DNA of 64,000 nt from Qipengyuania_C sp046254955 (lineage in GTDB: Bacteria > Pseudomonadota > Alphaproteobacteria > Sphingomonadales > Sphingomonadaceae). Positions 18,101-25,565 of the stretch are shown here, one piece after another. The translations under genes were made by a program, and so were the position numbers. The DNA is taken from contig NZ_JBJXRG010000001.1 of the NCBI RefSeq assembly GCF_046254955.1, positions 1,302,001 to 1,366,000 on the forward strand, written 5' to 3'. Each line of letters opens with the position of its first letter. The first letter of the stretch is position 1. Under the pieces are notes generated by a model. It saw nothing but the letters and a program-made list of their open reading frames with translations, had not been told where the DNA came from and ran no database searches.

Positions 18101-18550
18101 GGAATCGATGATCCGAACCTGTCACCCGATTCCGATTTCGGTGATGTTCAGGAACTGATTGATTATGTGGCTGCATCGGGCTGCGACTTCACGCCCGGAG
18201 AAACGATCAAGCGTAACACATGCCGCGCCGATTGGTATTGGGATATGGATATGCGGATTAGTCAGGAATTGCCTGGGCCGGGCAAGTTGTTCGGTGTGAA
18301 AGACCGCTTTACGCTATTCGCCGACTTCGACAATATTCTGAATATGCTCGACAGTAGCTGGAATGTGTTTCGCACGGTTCCGGGCAATAACTTTGCCAAT
18401 GGCGATGGCGCTCTGGTCGATCTTGCCGATGGCGGGCTTGATAGCGAGGGACGCTATGAGATTGATGGCTTCAACCCCGATGATCGCGTGAACCTTCGGA
18501 CCTCCTCATCGATCTGGAAAATCCAGCTCGGCGTTCGTTACGAATTCTGA
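15146..18550 (+). CDS. TonB-dependent receptor with N-terminal carboxypeptidase-regulatory-like domain (Oar-like)
   Basis: Outer-membrane receptor of 1134 residues. A signal peptide ends at VAHA (about residue 27). Residues 30-110 (GIEGSVVDETGTAIAGATVTVTDTRTG in part) form a CarboxypepD_reg-like beta-sandwich. A plug follows (VDGIVQSDNFGL, INVVTKSGSNDFHGSAFF) and then a long beta-barrel ending in the aromatic GVRYEF. Oar-type receptors of sphingomonads and myxobacteria carry unknown, often peptide or protein, cargo. A terminator follows at once, then a TonB-type gene, which may be its dedicated energy transducer. Codons and base composition are slightly more relaxed than in the flanking genes, as often seen in large receptors. 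Confidence 0.92.
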   Translation: MKLKYLLAASVVSLSATAAMVPTVAHAQQITSGIEGSVVDETGTAIAGATVTVTDTRTGQTRTLSTGNDGDFRTASLVPGGPYTVTATASGYEGQTVEGVGISVAGNTAFRFELSPGDAAGVIIVTGARANVSQLAVGPGQAFGLETLEAFPSISRDIRDIIRLDPRVAIERDSEVDRISCLGGNDRLNSFTVDGIVQSDNFGLTDTPFAARSNLPIPYDTIRETSVEFAPFDVEYGQFTGCAINVVTKSGSNDFHGSAFFTFRNNDLRGDTVDGLDRSTLPFEEKRWGATLSGPIIKDRLFFFAAYEETDLPDPVDFGPTGSGLANEADFATQAQFDEFEQIANDIYGQDIGGFATITPETAVRYFGRLDAYITDDHRLELTYQHLDESNVTSDTGGNNFTGINSFNEQGTLSDYYSARLYSDWSENFSTELRVSRSDISDRQGPFGFNEQQEENPTVRLAVGVVGPSENGLLTTGPSIFRSSNALEQQVDQAKLGATLLAGDHTFSFGAEANRAEVFNLFAINSTGTLYFQNLDDFREGILTDGFLTTPFAGADDVVDGITAGGLIAATASGDIRETGATFTRTIWSIYAQDEWQVNDQLNLLLGARMDWYSGDAARVTPNFQQRYGFSNSRSFGSIDPIFLPRLGFTYDLFNEGFFDSTVIKGGVGIFGGGDPSVWFSNTFSNTGFSASQGSTNDGECAALATPIDVVENGQFTGFPQCARDAGGNVAASGENPTQTIDPNLKLPTVVRANLGLETRFGTETGFFSNWNLNLDYIYSKFRNPLNWVDLTYAIDFRRGDNGFAVDGRPYYSSIDPLLDDCNATFISPGVWDGVTTECFNTRREDEYMLTNAGSFESHVFSAILSKNFEGGLLTEAGNFRLNMGYAYTDAENRRESRSSTASSNFGKSAHFDLLDPDASTSNYQTAHVLTFAANLREEFFGDYGTEIGLALVARSGRPYSLTFDRSPFSELSSSRDSALIYVPTGIDDPNLSPDSDFGDVQELIDYVAASGCDFTPGETIKRNTCRADWYWDMDMRISQELPGPGKLFGVKDRFTLFADFDNILNMLDSSWNVFRTVPGNNFANGDGALVDLADGGLDSEGRYEIDGFNPDDRVNLRTSSSIWKIQLGVRYEF

Positions 18551-18573
18551 TCTTCTGATTTAATCGAATCAAG

Positions 18574-18604
18574 AAAGGGCGGGGCCGCATGGCTCCGCCC
18601 TTTT
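18574..18604 (+). terminator. Rho-independent terminator after the Oar-like receptor
   Basis: AAAGGGCGGGGCC and GGCTCCGCCCTTT form a 13-bp stem with one G-T pair and a GCAT loop, followed by a T. It begins 24 nt after the receptor stop. An in-frame ATG at 18589 for the next gene lies inside this stem, which argues against that start. Confidence 0.85.
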
Positions 18605-18666
18605 GCTTTGCGCGCATTGTCATGGGGGCCGGAACGCGGCTAACACCTCGTGCGTTTGGGATTGCG

Positions 18667-19386
18667 ATGACCGAGGGATCGAATTTTCTCACCACCAAGA
18701 AGCGGCCCCGGCCCCTGTTGGTCGTGGCGATTGCCTTGTTCCATGTGCTGGTGCTCTACGGCTTGATGCGCGCGCTCGCCCCCGATTTCACCGCCAATGT
18801 GCAGGATACTGTGGTCGAGGCATTCACCGTCACGATCACGACGCCCGAGGATGAGCCGGTCGAACCTGAACCCGATGCCGGAGCTGCCGGATCAGCAGGT
18901 GGAGAAGCCATTCCCAAGCCGAAATCCGCCGAGACTCCCAAGGTTCCGATCCGGCAGGACGAGGCCATGCCGCGCACCGCGTCCACCGGCGATGCCAACA
19001 CCTCGGGCGCGCGCGACAGCGGCGATGGCACCGGAGCATCGGGCGATGGGCTCGGAACGGGCAGCGGGAACTCGGGAAGCGGGCAAGGTTCGGTCGCTAG
19101 CGGGCCATCGGTGCGTTCGGGAGAGCTCAACCAGGCGCGTGATTTCCCTATCCCCGAAGGCGGGCGGCAAACACGCTTTGGCCGGTCGGTGACCGTTGTC
19201 TTCACGGTCGGTACAGACGGTAGGGCAAGCAATTGTTCGGTCGCACGCACCTCGGTTGATCCCGAAACGACCGCTGCGGTCTGCCCTTTGGTGATCCAGA
19301 AGATCCGATTCAACCCAGCGCGCAATGCGGACGGGGATCCGATTGCAGCCCGCTATGGCTACCGGGTGGATTTCCGGCCTTCTTGA
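18667..19386 (+). CDS. Energy transducer TonB-family protein
   Basis: Protein of 239 residues. One N-terminal membrane helix (PLLVVAIALFHVLVLYGLM) anchors it in the inner membrane. A periplasmic linker rich in Pro, Glu, Gly and Ser follows, then a C-terminal TonB domain (RFGRSVTVVFTVGTDGRASNC, KIRFNPARNADGDPI). It would pass proton-motive energy from ExbB/ExbD to an outer-membrane receptor. ATG 18667 is chosen because the earlier ATG (18589) falls in the upstream terminator. exbB and exbD are absent here, so it may share a complex encoded elsewhere. The position behind the Oar-like receptor suggests partnership. Confidence 0.85.
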   Translation: MTEGSNFLTTKKRPRPLLVVAIALFHVLVLYGLMRALAPDFTANVQDTVVEAFTVTITTPEDEPVEPEPDAGAAGSAGGEAIPKPKSAETPKVPIRQDEAMPRTASTGDANTSGARDSGDGTGASGDGLGTGSGNSGSGQGSVASGPSVRSGELNQARDFPIPEGGRQTRFGRSVTVVFTVGTDGRASNCSVARTSVDPETTAAVCPLVIQKIRFNPARNADGDPIAARYGYRVDFRPS

Positions 19387-19434
19387 GCGCTTCCAGCTAG
19401 GATGCATTAACCACGCTGTGCTATCGAGAATGTC

Positions 19435-20481
19435 ATGAGCAGCACTACAATCGTCCCGGTAATCCTATGTGGTGGAAGTGGCACGCGGCTCTGGCCGCGC
19501 AGTCGCAAAGAGAGACCAAAGCCGTTCCTACCGCTATTGGGCGAGCGCTCGCTCTTCCAGCAGACTTGCGATCGGTTCTCCGCCGATACCGGCTTCCGGC
19601 CGCCGATCGTGGTCGCCGGCGAAGCTCATCGAATTTTGATCGAAGACCAGCTTGGCGAATACTCCGATGCACGCATCACAATCGAGCCTGCGGCGAAGAA
19701 TACCGCTCCTGCGATCGCGCTTGCGGCGCATGTGCTCGATCCAAATGATATCATGCTTGTTTGTCCCAGCGATCATTACATTGCCTCGGTCGAGGCATTC
19801 CAAGATGCAGCCAAGGCGGCAGCGGAGCTCGCCAGCGAGGGCTGGCTCGTCTCGCTTGGAATTATGCCAGACAGGCCGGAAACGGGCTACGGCTACCTCA
19901 AGCGCGGCGCAGCATTGGGTGTGGGTTGCCGCACCGAGGAATTTGTCGAAAAGCCGGATCTTGCGCGCGCTGAAGCCTATCTCGCCGATGGCGGCTACCT
20001 CTGGAATGCAGGGATCTTTGCATTCTCCGCCAGAAGTTTTCTCGAGGAACTGGTGAAACATCGAACCGAAATGGCGGCTTTGGTCGCGCAGTCAGCCAAT
20101 GAAGCTGACTCCGATGGGCGTGTCATTCGCCCCTCTGAAGCTCCTTTTGCCCAAATCGCCGCGGAATCGGTCGATTATGCCGTGATGGAAGCAACCGATC
20201 GCGCTGCGCTGGTCGACGCCGACATCGGCTGGTCCGACATTGGCAATTGGCAGGCCTTGGCCCAGGCCCGCGGGGATAATGCCGACGGCAATGGTAATAT
20301 TGCGATGGCATCCGCGGATTTGATCGACTGTAAGAACGTTACCGTCGACAGCGACGGGCCTCGTGTTTCCGTCGTTGGGCTGGAAAATGTGATTGTCGTG
20401 GTCGACGGCGAAGAAGTGCTCGTCACCAGCGCTGAAGGCGCGCAAAAAGTCGGTCAGTTGCCAGGGTCGAAAAGCCAATGA
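19435..20481 (+). CDS. Mannose-1-phosphate guanylyltransferase (single-domain)
   Basis: Nucleotidyltransferase of 348 residues making GDP-mannose from GTP and mannose 1-phosphate. The N-terminal LCGGSGTRLWPRSRKERPKPF is the nucleotide and metal-binding signature, followed by EPAAKNTAPAIALAA and VCPSDHYI. Only the transferase domain is present; the isomerase domain that makes up the second half of the bifunctional type is encoded by the next gene, which overlaps its stop by 4 nt. Product use is probably in exopolysaccharide or lipopolysaccharide synthesis. No other polysaccharide gene is nearby. Confidence 0.92.
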   Translation: MSSTTIVPVILCGGSGTRLWPRSRKERPKPFLPLLGERSLFQQTCDRFSADTGFRPPIVVAGEAHRILIEDQLGEYSDARITIEPAAKNTAPAIALAAHVLDPNDIMLVCPSDHYIASVEAFQDAAKAAAELASEGWLVSLGIMPDRPETGYGYLKRGAALGVGCRTEEFVEKPDLARAEAYLADGGYLWNAGIFAFSARSFLEELVKHRTEMAALVAQSANEADSDGRVIRPSEAPFAQIAAESVDYAVMEATDRAALVDADIGWSDIGNWQALAQARGDNADGNGNIAMASADLIDCKNVTVDSDGPRVSVVGLENVIVVVDGEEVLVTSAEGAQKVGQLPGSKSQ

Positions 20482-21251
20482 TGCCGCGCAAGCTTGAGAC
20501 CAGGCTCGTCGAGAAGGTGTGGGGTAAAGATACCTTGCCGCCGCCATTTTCTGCGCCATCCGGCAAGCGGATCGGCGAGATCTGGTTCGAACCACCCCTG
20601 GAACTGCCCGAACTGCTCGGCAAATACCTGTTCACGAGCGAGAAGCTGTCGGTCCAAGTGCATCCGCCGGGCAAGGACGAGTGCTGGCTGGTGCTCGATG
20701 CCGAACCGGGTGCCCGGCTCGCGGTGGGCTTCATCGAAGAGCATTCCGAGGCGGAGTTACGGCAAGGCGCGCTCGATGGTTCGATCGAGCCAATGCTGGA
20801 ATGGCACGAAGTGGAGTCGGGCGACTTCGTATACCTTGCGGCGGGCACAGTTCACGCCATTGGCGCGGGTTGCACACTGGTCGAGATGCAGCAGAACTGC
20901 GGCATCACCTATCGTTTCTACGACTACGGCAGGCCGCGCGAGTTGCACCTCGAGGACGCCCTGGCTGTCGCGGATCGCGGGCCGCATGATCGCGCGTTGT
21001 GGAAGAAGGCTGGCGAGCAAAGCGCTTGCCTTGTCGATGGGTGTTTCTTCCGGCTGGACCGATTGGTGGGAGAGGCTGATGCGGCGATGCTAGCGGCGCA
21101 CGACGGCCCATGTCTCCTTTTGCCGCTGGCTGGAGCGCTTGAATGCGAGGGGATCGAGGCGGAGCCGGGATCGTGCGTGTTGGTCGATGGGCTTTCCCAG
21201 ACGCGGTTCGATGAGGACGCTATAGTATTGGTCTGTTCGCCGCGCGGTTAG
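20478..21251 (+). CDS. manA: Class I mannose-6-phosphate isomerase
   Basis: Zinc cupin enzyme of 257 residues interconverting fructose 6-phosphate and mannose 6-phosphate. Visible landmarks are WFEPPLELPELLGKYLFTSEKLSVQVHPP (metal site QVHP), the AGTVHAIGAG motif and a C-terminal cupin half. It is shorter than E. coli ManA (391) but matches the short alphaproteobacterial form. The ATGATG start overlaps the guanylyltransferase stop. Its own stop overlaps, tail to tail, the stop of the bacteriophytochrome gene on the other strand. Confidence 0.88.
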   Translation: MMPRKLETRLVEKVWGKDTLPPPFSAPSGKRIGEIWFEPPLELPELLGKYLFTSEKLSVQVHPPGKDECWLVLDAEPGARLAVGFIEEHSEAELRQGALDGSIEPMLEWHEVESGDFVYLAAGTVHAIGAGCTLVEMQQNCGITYRFYDYGRPRELHLEDALAVADRGPHDRALWKKAGEQSACLVDGCFFRLDRLVGEADAAMLAAHDGPCLLLPLAGALECEGIEAEPGSCVLVDGLSQTRFDEDAIVLVCSPRG

Positions 21252-23821
21252 TAGTCGCCGCTCACATAGAGCGTGAGTGCCTCGTCCAGCTCGGCCTTGC
21301 TGTAGGGCTTCTTCAGGAGGCTGAACGCCCCGATCTCGTCGAGCCGATCGGATAGCTGGTCGTATCCCGTGGCCAGTACAAAGGGGATACCGCGCTTGCG
21401 CAATTCCTTCGCTACCGGTTCGCTCGATTCGCTGCCGAGGTTGTAATCGAGAATGGCGAGATCGGGTGTTCTCGTATCGAGCGCTTCCATTGCAGCGCCA
21501 ACACTCCCTGCGATATCGATCGACTCGATGCCGAGTTCCTTCAGACATTCTTCAGTCTCGAGAGCGATGATCATGCTATCTTCGATAACCAGTATGTGTT
21601 TCGGCAAATGGGCATTCCTACCTGAAACCTTGGACTGAGCGCTTTCGATGCGCTGGCGTTCCATTTCGATCGATTCCTGTTCTTCCAGCTCCGCCAGATG
21701 CTTCTGCGGGATGACAAAGTAACCTTCCACGCCTTCCAGCTTGAAATCGATTTTGGCTTCACCCTGGAGCTCGAAGGGTATCGATTTCTCGGTGATCGTG
21801 CTCCCGAAGCCTCGACGTTCGGGCTTCGTCACCGGCGGGCCGCCGCGCTCAACCCACTTGATCGTCATATCGCCATCGAGCTCTTCACCGATGGTCACCG
21901 TCAGCGTGCCATTGCTATCGCATAGCGATCCGTACTTGGCAGAATTGGTCATCATTTCGTGAATGACGAGCGCTAAGACAGTGTAGGCCTCTGGCGCGAC
22001 GAGGCGATCGCGGCCTTCAATGGTTACTCGCTGGATCTTCCCCGCAAGATAGGCCTCGGCCTCCGATCGGATTAGCTCGTGCACCGATGCATGGGACCAG
22101 TTGCCGCGCGTGATGTTGTCATGCGCCTTCGCCAGCGCGCCGATCCGCCCGCCGATGATTTCGCTGAAATCGGCCACAGAAAGCGCTTCATGGCGCGACT
22201 GACTTACGAGGCTGCGGATCAGGTTCAGAATGTTGCGAACCCGGTGGTTGAGCTCCGAGATCAGCAGTTCTTGCTGCTGCTGGGCGCGAACCTTATTCTG
22301 CACAGCATCATCGGTCATGCGCAAGATCACCTCGAGCAAAGTGACCCGCAAGCTTTCGGCTATTTCGACTTCTTCGCGCGTCCACCGCGCGCTCTTGCCG
22401 CTGACATCCTCCTGCCATGCCTCGAAACTCTTGCGCGGAGTCAGGCGCGCACCGTTGGGTCCAAATTCGACCGGCTTCTCCGGGTTGCCGGCCCACATGA
22501 CCTGCTGCTTCAGCTCCTTGCGCCAGAATACGAGATAGTCGCGCGGCCTACGCGAAACCGGGATGATCAGCGCCCCGACGGCCTTGTCGGCGAATTCCTG
22601 TGCTGCCGGAATGCGCGCTACGAGCTCATCGGTAGCGATGATCTGGCTGGTCGTAGCACTGTTGAGGATCGGTGTTAGCGCCCGGAACTCATCCTTGGCC
22701 GGAGCCTTGCCGCGCGCTTTGTACGTCCCGTCAATATATGCGGACATCCCGTCATGCGCGATGACTTGGCCGATCACCATGTCGATTGTGGCGAGGCTTT
22801 CGACCAGCGGCGCACCGCTTGCCAACTGCGCCATAAGACGGTGATGGATGGTCCTGCCTTTCTCGCGCAGGCGGGCGGTCGCCTGTCCAAGCAAGCGCTC
22901 CAGAACCAGTGAGAAGAACTGCGAATAGAGCTCGGCGAGGCTACGGTGAGGGTAAGAGAGGATCTTAGCCGAGTAATGGTGGCATGCGAAAAGCCCCCAT
23001 AGCTTCCCCCCGACGATGATCGAGATCGACAGTGAAGCGCCCACACCCATGTTCTTGAGGTACTCGATGTGGATCGGTGAAACCGCGCGCAGCGAACTGA
23101 AGCTGAGATCCAGCGGTTCTCCGTCGAAGGATGTGGCGGGTTCGATCGGGACGGGCTCCGCATCCACATCTGCGATGATACGAAACGGATTGAGCAAATA
23201 TAGCTGCCTCGCCTGCGCCGGGATATCGGTTTTGGGATACCGCAGGCGCAGGAAACCCTCGAGCTCAGGCTCGCGTGCTTCAGCAATTACTTCGCCGGAA
23301 TCATCGGCGTGGAAACGATAGACCATCACCCGGTCAAACCCGAGTATCTTCTTGAGTTGCCGCGCGGCATTATCGCAGAGGTAATTGACGTCCTTGTGCG
23401 GCTCAAGCTCGGCCATCATCGGCCGCAGCTGGGATACTTCGGCATGCCGATCCCCATCGGGGTGGGGCTCAAATTCGATGATGATCAGCGACCCCGAACG
23501 ATGCAGCGCGCAATCAAACTGTTTGCCGTTGCCCATCAGGTCAATGCCGAAAATCCGCTCCACCACAACCGCATCGTCAAGAGGGCTTATCGTGTTCGAA
23601 AGGCGCTCAATCGCTTCGGCGGAAAATACGTCTTTCAACCGCATGCCTTGTTCGAGCTTTACATCCTCGCCGAGGATCTGCGCGACGTTTGCCGAACGTT
23701 GCGCAACGAACCAGTCGGAGTTGACTGAGACCAACGCGCCGAAGTCCTGGATCTTGCCAAGCTGGTGGATCGGTTCGCGATCACAGTTGGTGAGGTCAAC
23801 CTGGTCGAAATTCTCGCTCAT
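21248..23821 (-). CDS. bphP: Bacteriophytochrome, hybrid HWE histidine kinase with C-terminal receiver
   Basis: Red/far-red photoreceptor of 857 residues. Order: PAS (1-110), GAF (about 130-300), PHY (about 310-490), HWE-type kinase (about 510-725) and receiver (about 740-855). Cys13 in LTNCDREPIHQLG is the likely biliverdin attachment site. DIPAQAR with Asp199 and the PRKSF tongue motif are conserved. The kinase has ELNHRVRNIL (phospho-His box), an N box (IHEMMTNSAKYG) and WVERGGP, the W-x-E signature. The receiver has LAILDYNLG with the phospho-acceptor Asp. ATG 23821 overlaps the bphO stop (ATGA) and puts the Cys at the expected distance; the frame is open upstream but inside bphO. The output pathway is not encoded here. 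Confidence 0.95.
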   Translation of the reverse strand: MSENFDQVDLTNCDREPIHQLGKIQDFGALVSVNSDWFVAQRSANVAQILGEDVKLEQGMRLKDVFSAEAIERLSNTISPLDDAVVVERIFGIDLMGNGKQFDCALHRSGSLIIIEFEPHPDGDRHAEVSQLRPMMAELEPHKDVNYLCDNAARQLKKILGFDRVMVYRFHADDSGEVIAEAREPELEGFLRLRYPKTDIPAQARQLYLLNPFRIIADVDAEPVPIEPATSFDGEPLDLSFSSLRAVSPIHIEYLKNMGVGASLSISIIVGGKLWGLFACHHYSAKILSYPHRSLAELYSQFFSLVLERLLGQATARLREKGRTIHHRLMAQLASGAPLVESLATIDMVIGQVIAHDGMSAYIDGTYKARGKAPAKDEFRALTPILNSATTSQIIATDELVARIPAAQEFADKAVGALIIPVSRRPRDYLVFWRKELKQQVMWAGNPEKPVEFGPNGARLTPRKSFEAWQEDVSGKSARWTREEVEIAESLRVTLLEVILRMTDDAVQNKVRAQQQQELLISELNHRVRNILNLIRSLVSQSRHEALSVADFSEIIGGRIGALAKAHDNITRGNWSHASVHELIRSEAEAYLAGKIQRVTIEGRDRLVAPEAYTVLALVIHEMMTNSAKYGSLCDSNGTLTVTIGEELDGDMTIKWVERGGPPVTKPERRGFGSTITEKSIPFELQGEAKIDFKLEGVEGYFVIPQKHLAELEEQESIEMERQRIESAQSKVSGRNAHLPKHILVIEDSMIIALETEECLKELGIESIDIAGSVGAAMEALDTRTPDLAILDYNLGSESSEPVAKELRKRGIPFVLATGYDQLSDRLDEIGAFSLLKKPYSKAELDEALTLYVSGDY

Positions 23822-24351
23822 GCCGCGATCCTCTCGCGGTTCTGTCCCGCCAATGCGAGGAAGAGATCGAAAACAATTGTGGCAGAGCGTTCGGCGGGCA
23901 AATCTGCGTCTTTCGGACAATCCGCTTCGAGCCGGGATTGCAAGCCCTTCCAGAAATCGGTCATGCGCGTGTCGGAAAAAAATGCGGTTGGCAGCTCCAA
24001 TGCGGCGGGCAACCCCTTGAGGAGGAATCGGTTACCTAGATGAGATCCTGCCAAGACCCACGCGACGCCAAGTGCATCTCCGTCGGGTTCCAGTTCGAAT
24101 TTGGGTTCCTGAATGACTTGAGAAGCACCGAGGCTGGAGAGGTCGTGCCTGATGAGCGCAGTCTGCGAGGGAGGTACCAACTCGTCAGGCGCGTTTCTGA
24201 CGAGCCAACGTTCGACCGGGAGCCGCGCAGCCAGCTGAATACGTAGGAACCGCGCATAACTTGCACGATCGCTGAAGTCGGACGGCATCGCGCGATCGAG
24301 CCGGTCATGTAGTCCACGCGTGACAGTCCGCAAACGGCTTCTGATGCTCAA
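23818..24351 (-). CDS. bphO: Biliverdin-producing heme oxygenase
   Basis: Protein of 177 residues of the bacterial BphO/HemO type that opens heme to biliverdin, the chromophore of the phytochrome downstream. TRGLHDRLDRAM carries the proximal His (His15), and LAGSHLGNRFLL is the glycine-containing distal helix. The stop overlaps the start of bphP by 4 nt, so production of chromophore and apoprotein is coupled. The 156-nt region upstream, to the end of the PHA-family gene, should hold the promoter; no clear -35/-10 pair was recognised on this strand. Confidence 0.9.
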   Translation of the reverse strand: MSIRSRLRTVTRGLHDRLDRAMPSDFSDRASYARFLRIQLAARLPVERWLVRNAPDELVPPSQTALIRHDLSSLGASQVIQEPKFELEPDGDALGVAWVLAGSHLGNRFLLKGLPAALELPTAFFSDTRMTDFWKGLQSRLEADCPKDADLPAERSATIVFDLFLALAGQNRERIAA

Positions 24352-24507
24352 CTGGTGATTGCCCTCTTAGACCAAAATACAGATCAGGAGCCCTAAGTGC
24401 TCGCCAGGCCACCACCCCGACAAACCTCCCCCAACTAGTTTATAATCTACGTACGCAGGAATGGTTCCCAGTCAATTACCACATGCTGGGCAATCCAAAG
24501 GGAGCGA

Positions 24508-24804
24508 TCAGGTCAGCAGCTTCTGCCCTTCTTTCTTAATCGCGCTGGAGATCATCGGCTTGATAAAGCTGAGCGCCGCCGGCAAGTCGATCTCGAAAAC
24601 GACCTGGTCTGGTTCGATCTGGACGCTTCCTTCAACCTGCTGCCCCATGGCGCCCACTGTGAGATCCATCCGGTCTTCATTGGGCCAATTTGTCGTAACG
24701 TCAGCCATCCCGCCGGGCACGAAATCGGCGATCTCGTGGCTGCGGCTGCGGAGGCGATGGCGAACTTCTTCCTGCGATAGATCATGCTTGATCGGGATGC
24801 GCAT
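24508..24804 (-). CDS. Polyhydroxyalkanoic acid system family protein (PHA_gran_rgn type)
   Basis: Small protein of 98 residues. The pattern of an N-terminal MRIPIKHDLSQEEVRHRL, a central W-containing strand, and a C-terminal LPAALSFIKPMISSAIKKEG matches the small family named after PHA granule gene neighbourhoods. Its biochemical role is not established. ATG 24804 overlaps the stop of the preceding gene (TGATG); a TTG directly upstream is in frame. It is the third gene of a coupled set with a TelA-family and an XpaC-like gene, and no PHA synthase is nearby, so the name should not be taken as a function. Confidence 0.75.
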   Translation of the reverse strand: MRIPIKHDLSQEEVRHRLRSRSHEIADFVPGGMADVTTNWPNEDRMDLTVGAMGQQVEGSVQIEPDQVVFEIDLPAALSFIKPMISSAIKKEGQKLLT

Positions 24805-25565
24805 CAATCAGTTCCTTCCGGCCTGTCGATGATGGGAGCCGTCTCTCCATCACCATAACGATATTCGAGGAAGCGATCCTTGACCGCCAGTTCGTCCAGT
24901 GCGCCGTCCGCAAGCTGGCGGGTTACGCTGTCGATTTCCTTGCTGATCTTGCCCAGGCTGGCGGTAATCTGTTCGTCCGGCGTCTTCCCGCCGCGCGCTT
25001 CGCGGCGCAGATGATCGGGAATTCGCTGATAGGAATCGATCATTTCGGGCAGGTGTTCGCCCACCAACTTGCGCACTTCGCGCGCCGCCGGATGGTTCTG
25101 ATCAACCGTTTCAAGCTGCTTGCCCAGCGCATCTAGCTGTACGCCCATGTCCTCGACCACCTTCACCGCGGGCGGCGGCAGGGCGGGGCGCTGATGTTCG
25201 AGCCACAGTTCGGTGCGCGAGACCATCTGGCGAACGTCGCCCTTGTTGATGTCGCTGCGCTTGGGCACCTTGATTTTTTGGCTGAGAACACCGCTGTAAA
25301 GCAGCACCAGAACCAGGCCGGTGATTATCACGCCCCAAAAGCCGATCCCATTAAGGATTGCGGCCGCGATGCTCACCGCCGCAAAGACGCCTAGTGTGCC
25401 GATCGCAAGCTGGATCAGTTTCTTCTTCCAGTGTTTGAGCTTGAGGCTGGCTGAGCCTTCACCGATCGACCCTTCCCGCCGATGCCTGCCGCCAGCGCGA
25501 TTGTCGTCGCGCAGGATGCGTCCCTCTTCGATCAGGCGCTCGCTCTGGCGCGTCAGGTCGTTCAT
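24804..25565 (-). CDS. XpaC-like membrane protein paired with TelA
   Basis: Protein of 253 residues with a basic N-terminus, two membrane helices at about residues 50-95, and a charged, mostly helical cytoplasmic C-terminal half. It resembles the XpaC family, named after 5-bromo-4-chloroindolyl phosphate hydrolysis, whose genes often stand next to telA (as xpaC-yaaN in Bacillus). No catalytic motif is seen. It is coupled to telA by a TGATG overlap and to the PHA-family gene in the same way. A membrane partner for the soluble TelA protein is the simplest reading, but it is inference. Confidence 0.65.
   Translation of the reverse strand: MNDLTRQSERLIEEGRILRDDNRAGGRHRREGSIGEGSASLKLKHWKKKLIQLAIGTLGVFAAVSIAAAILNGIGFWGVIITGLVLVLLYSGVLSQKIKVPKRSDINKGDVRQMVSRTELWLEHQRPALPPPAVKVVEDMGVQLDALGKQLETVDQNHPAAREVRKLVGEHLPEMIDSYQRIPDHLRREARGGKTPDEQITASLGKISKEIDSVTRQLADGALDELAVKDRFLEYRYGDGETAPIIDRPEGTD

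Noticed and set aside
18589..18666. ATG 18589 as start of the TonB-type gene
   Set aside because: It lies inside the strong terminator of the preceding receptor, and the added residues do not resemble a TonB N-terminus.
21248..24351. Part of a photosynthesis gene cluster
   Set aside because: No bacteriochlorophyll, carotenoid or reaction-centre gene is in the window; phytochromes are widespread in non-phototrophs.
24461..24832. Plus-strand ORF opposite the PHA-family gene
   Set aside because: It is the antisense shadow of the minus-strand gene, whose start overlaps its neighbour's stop and whose protein matches a known family.
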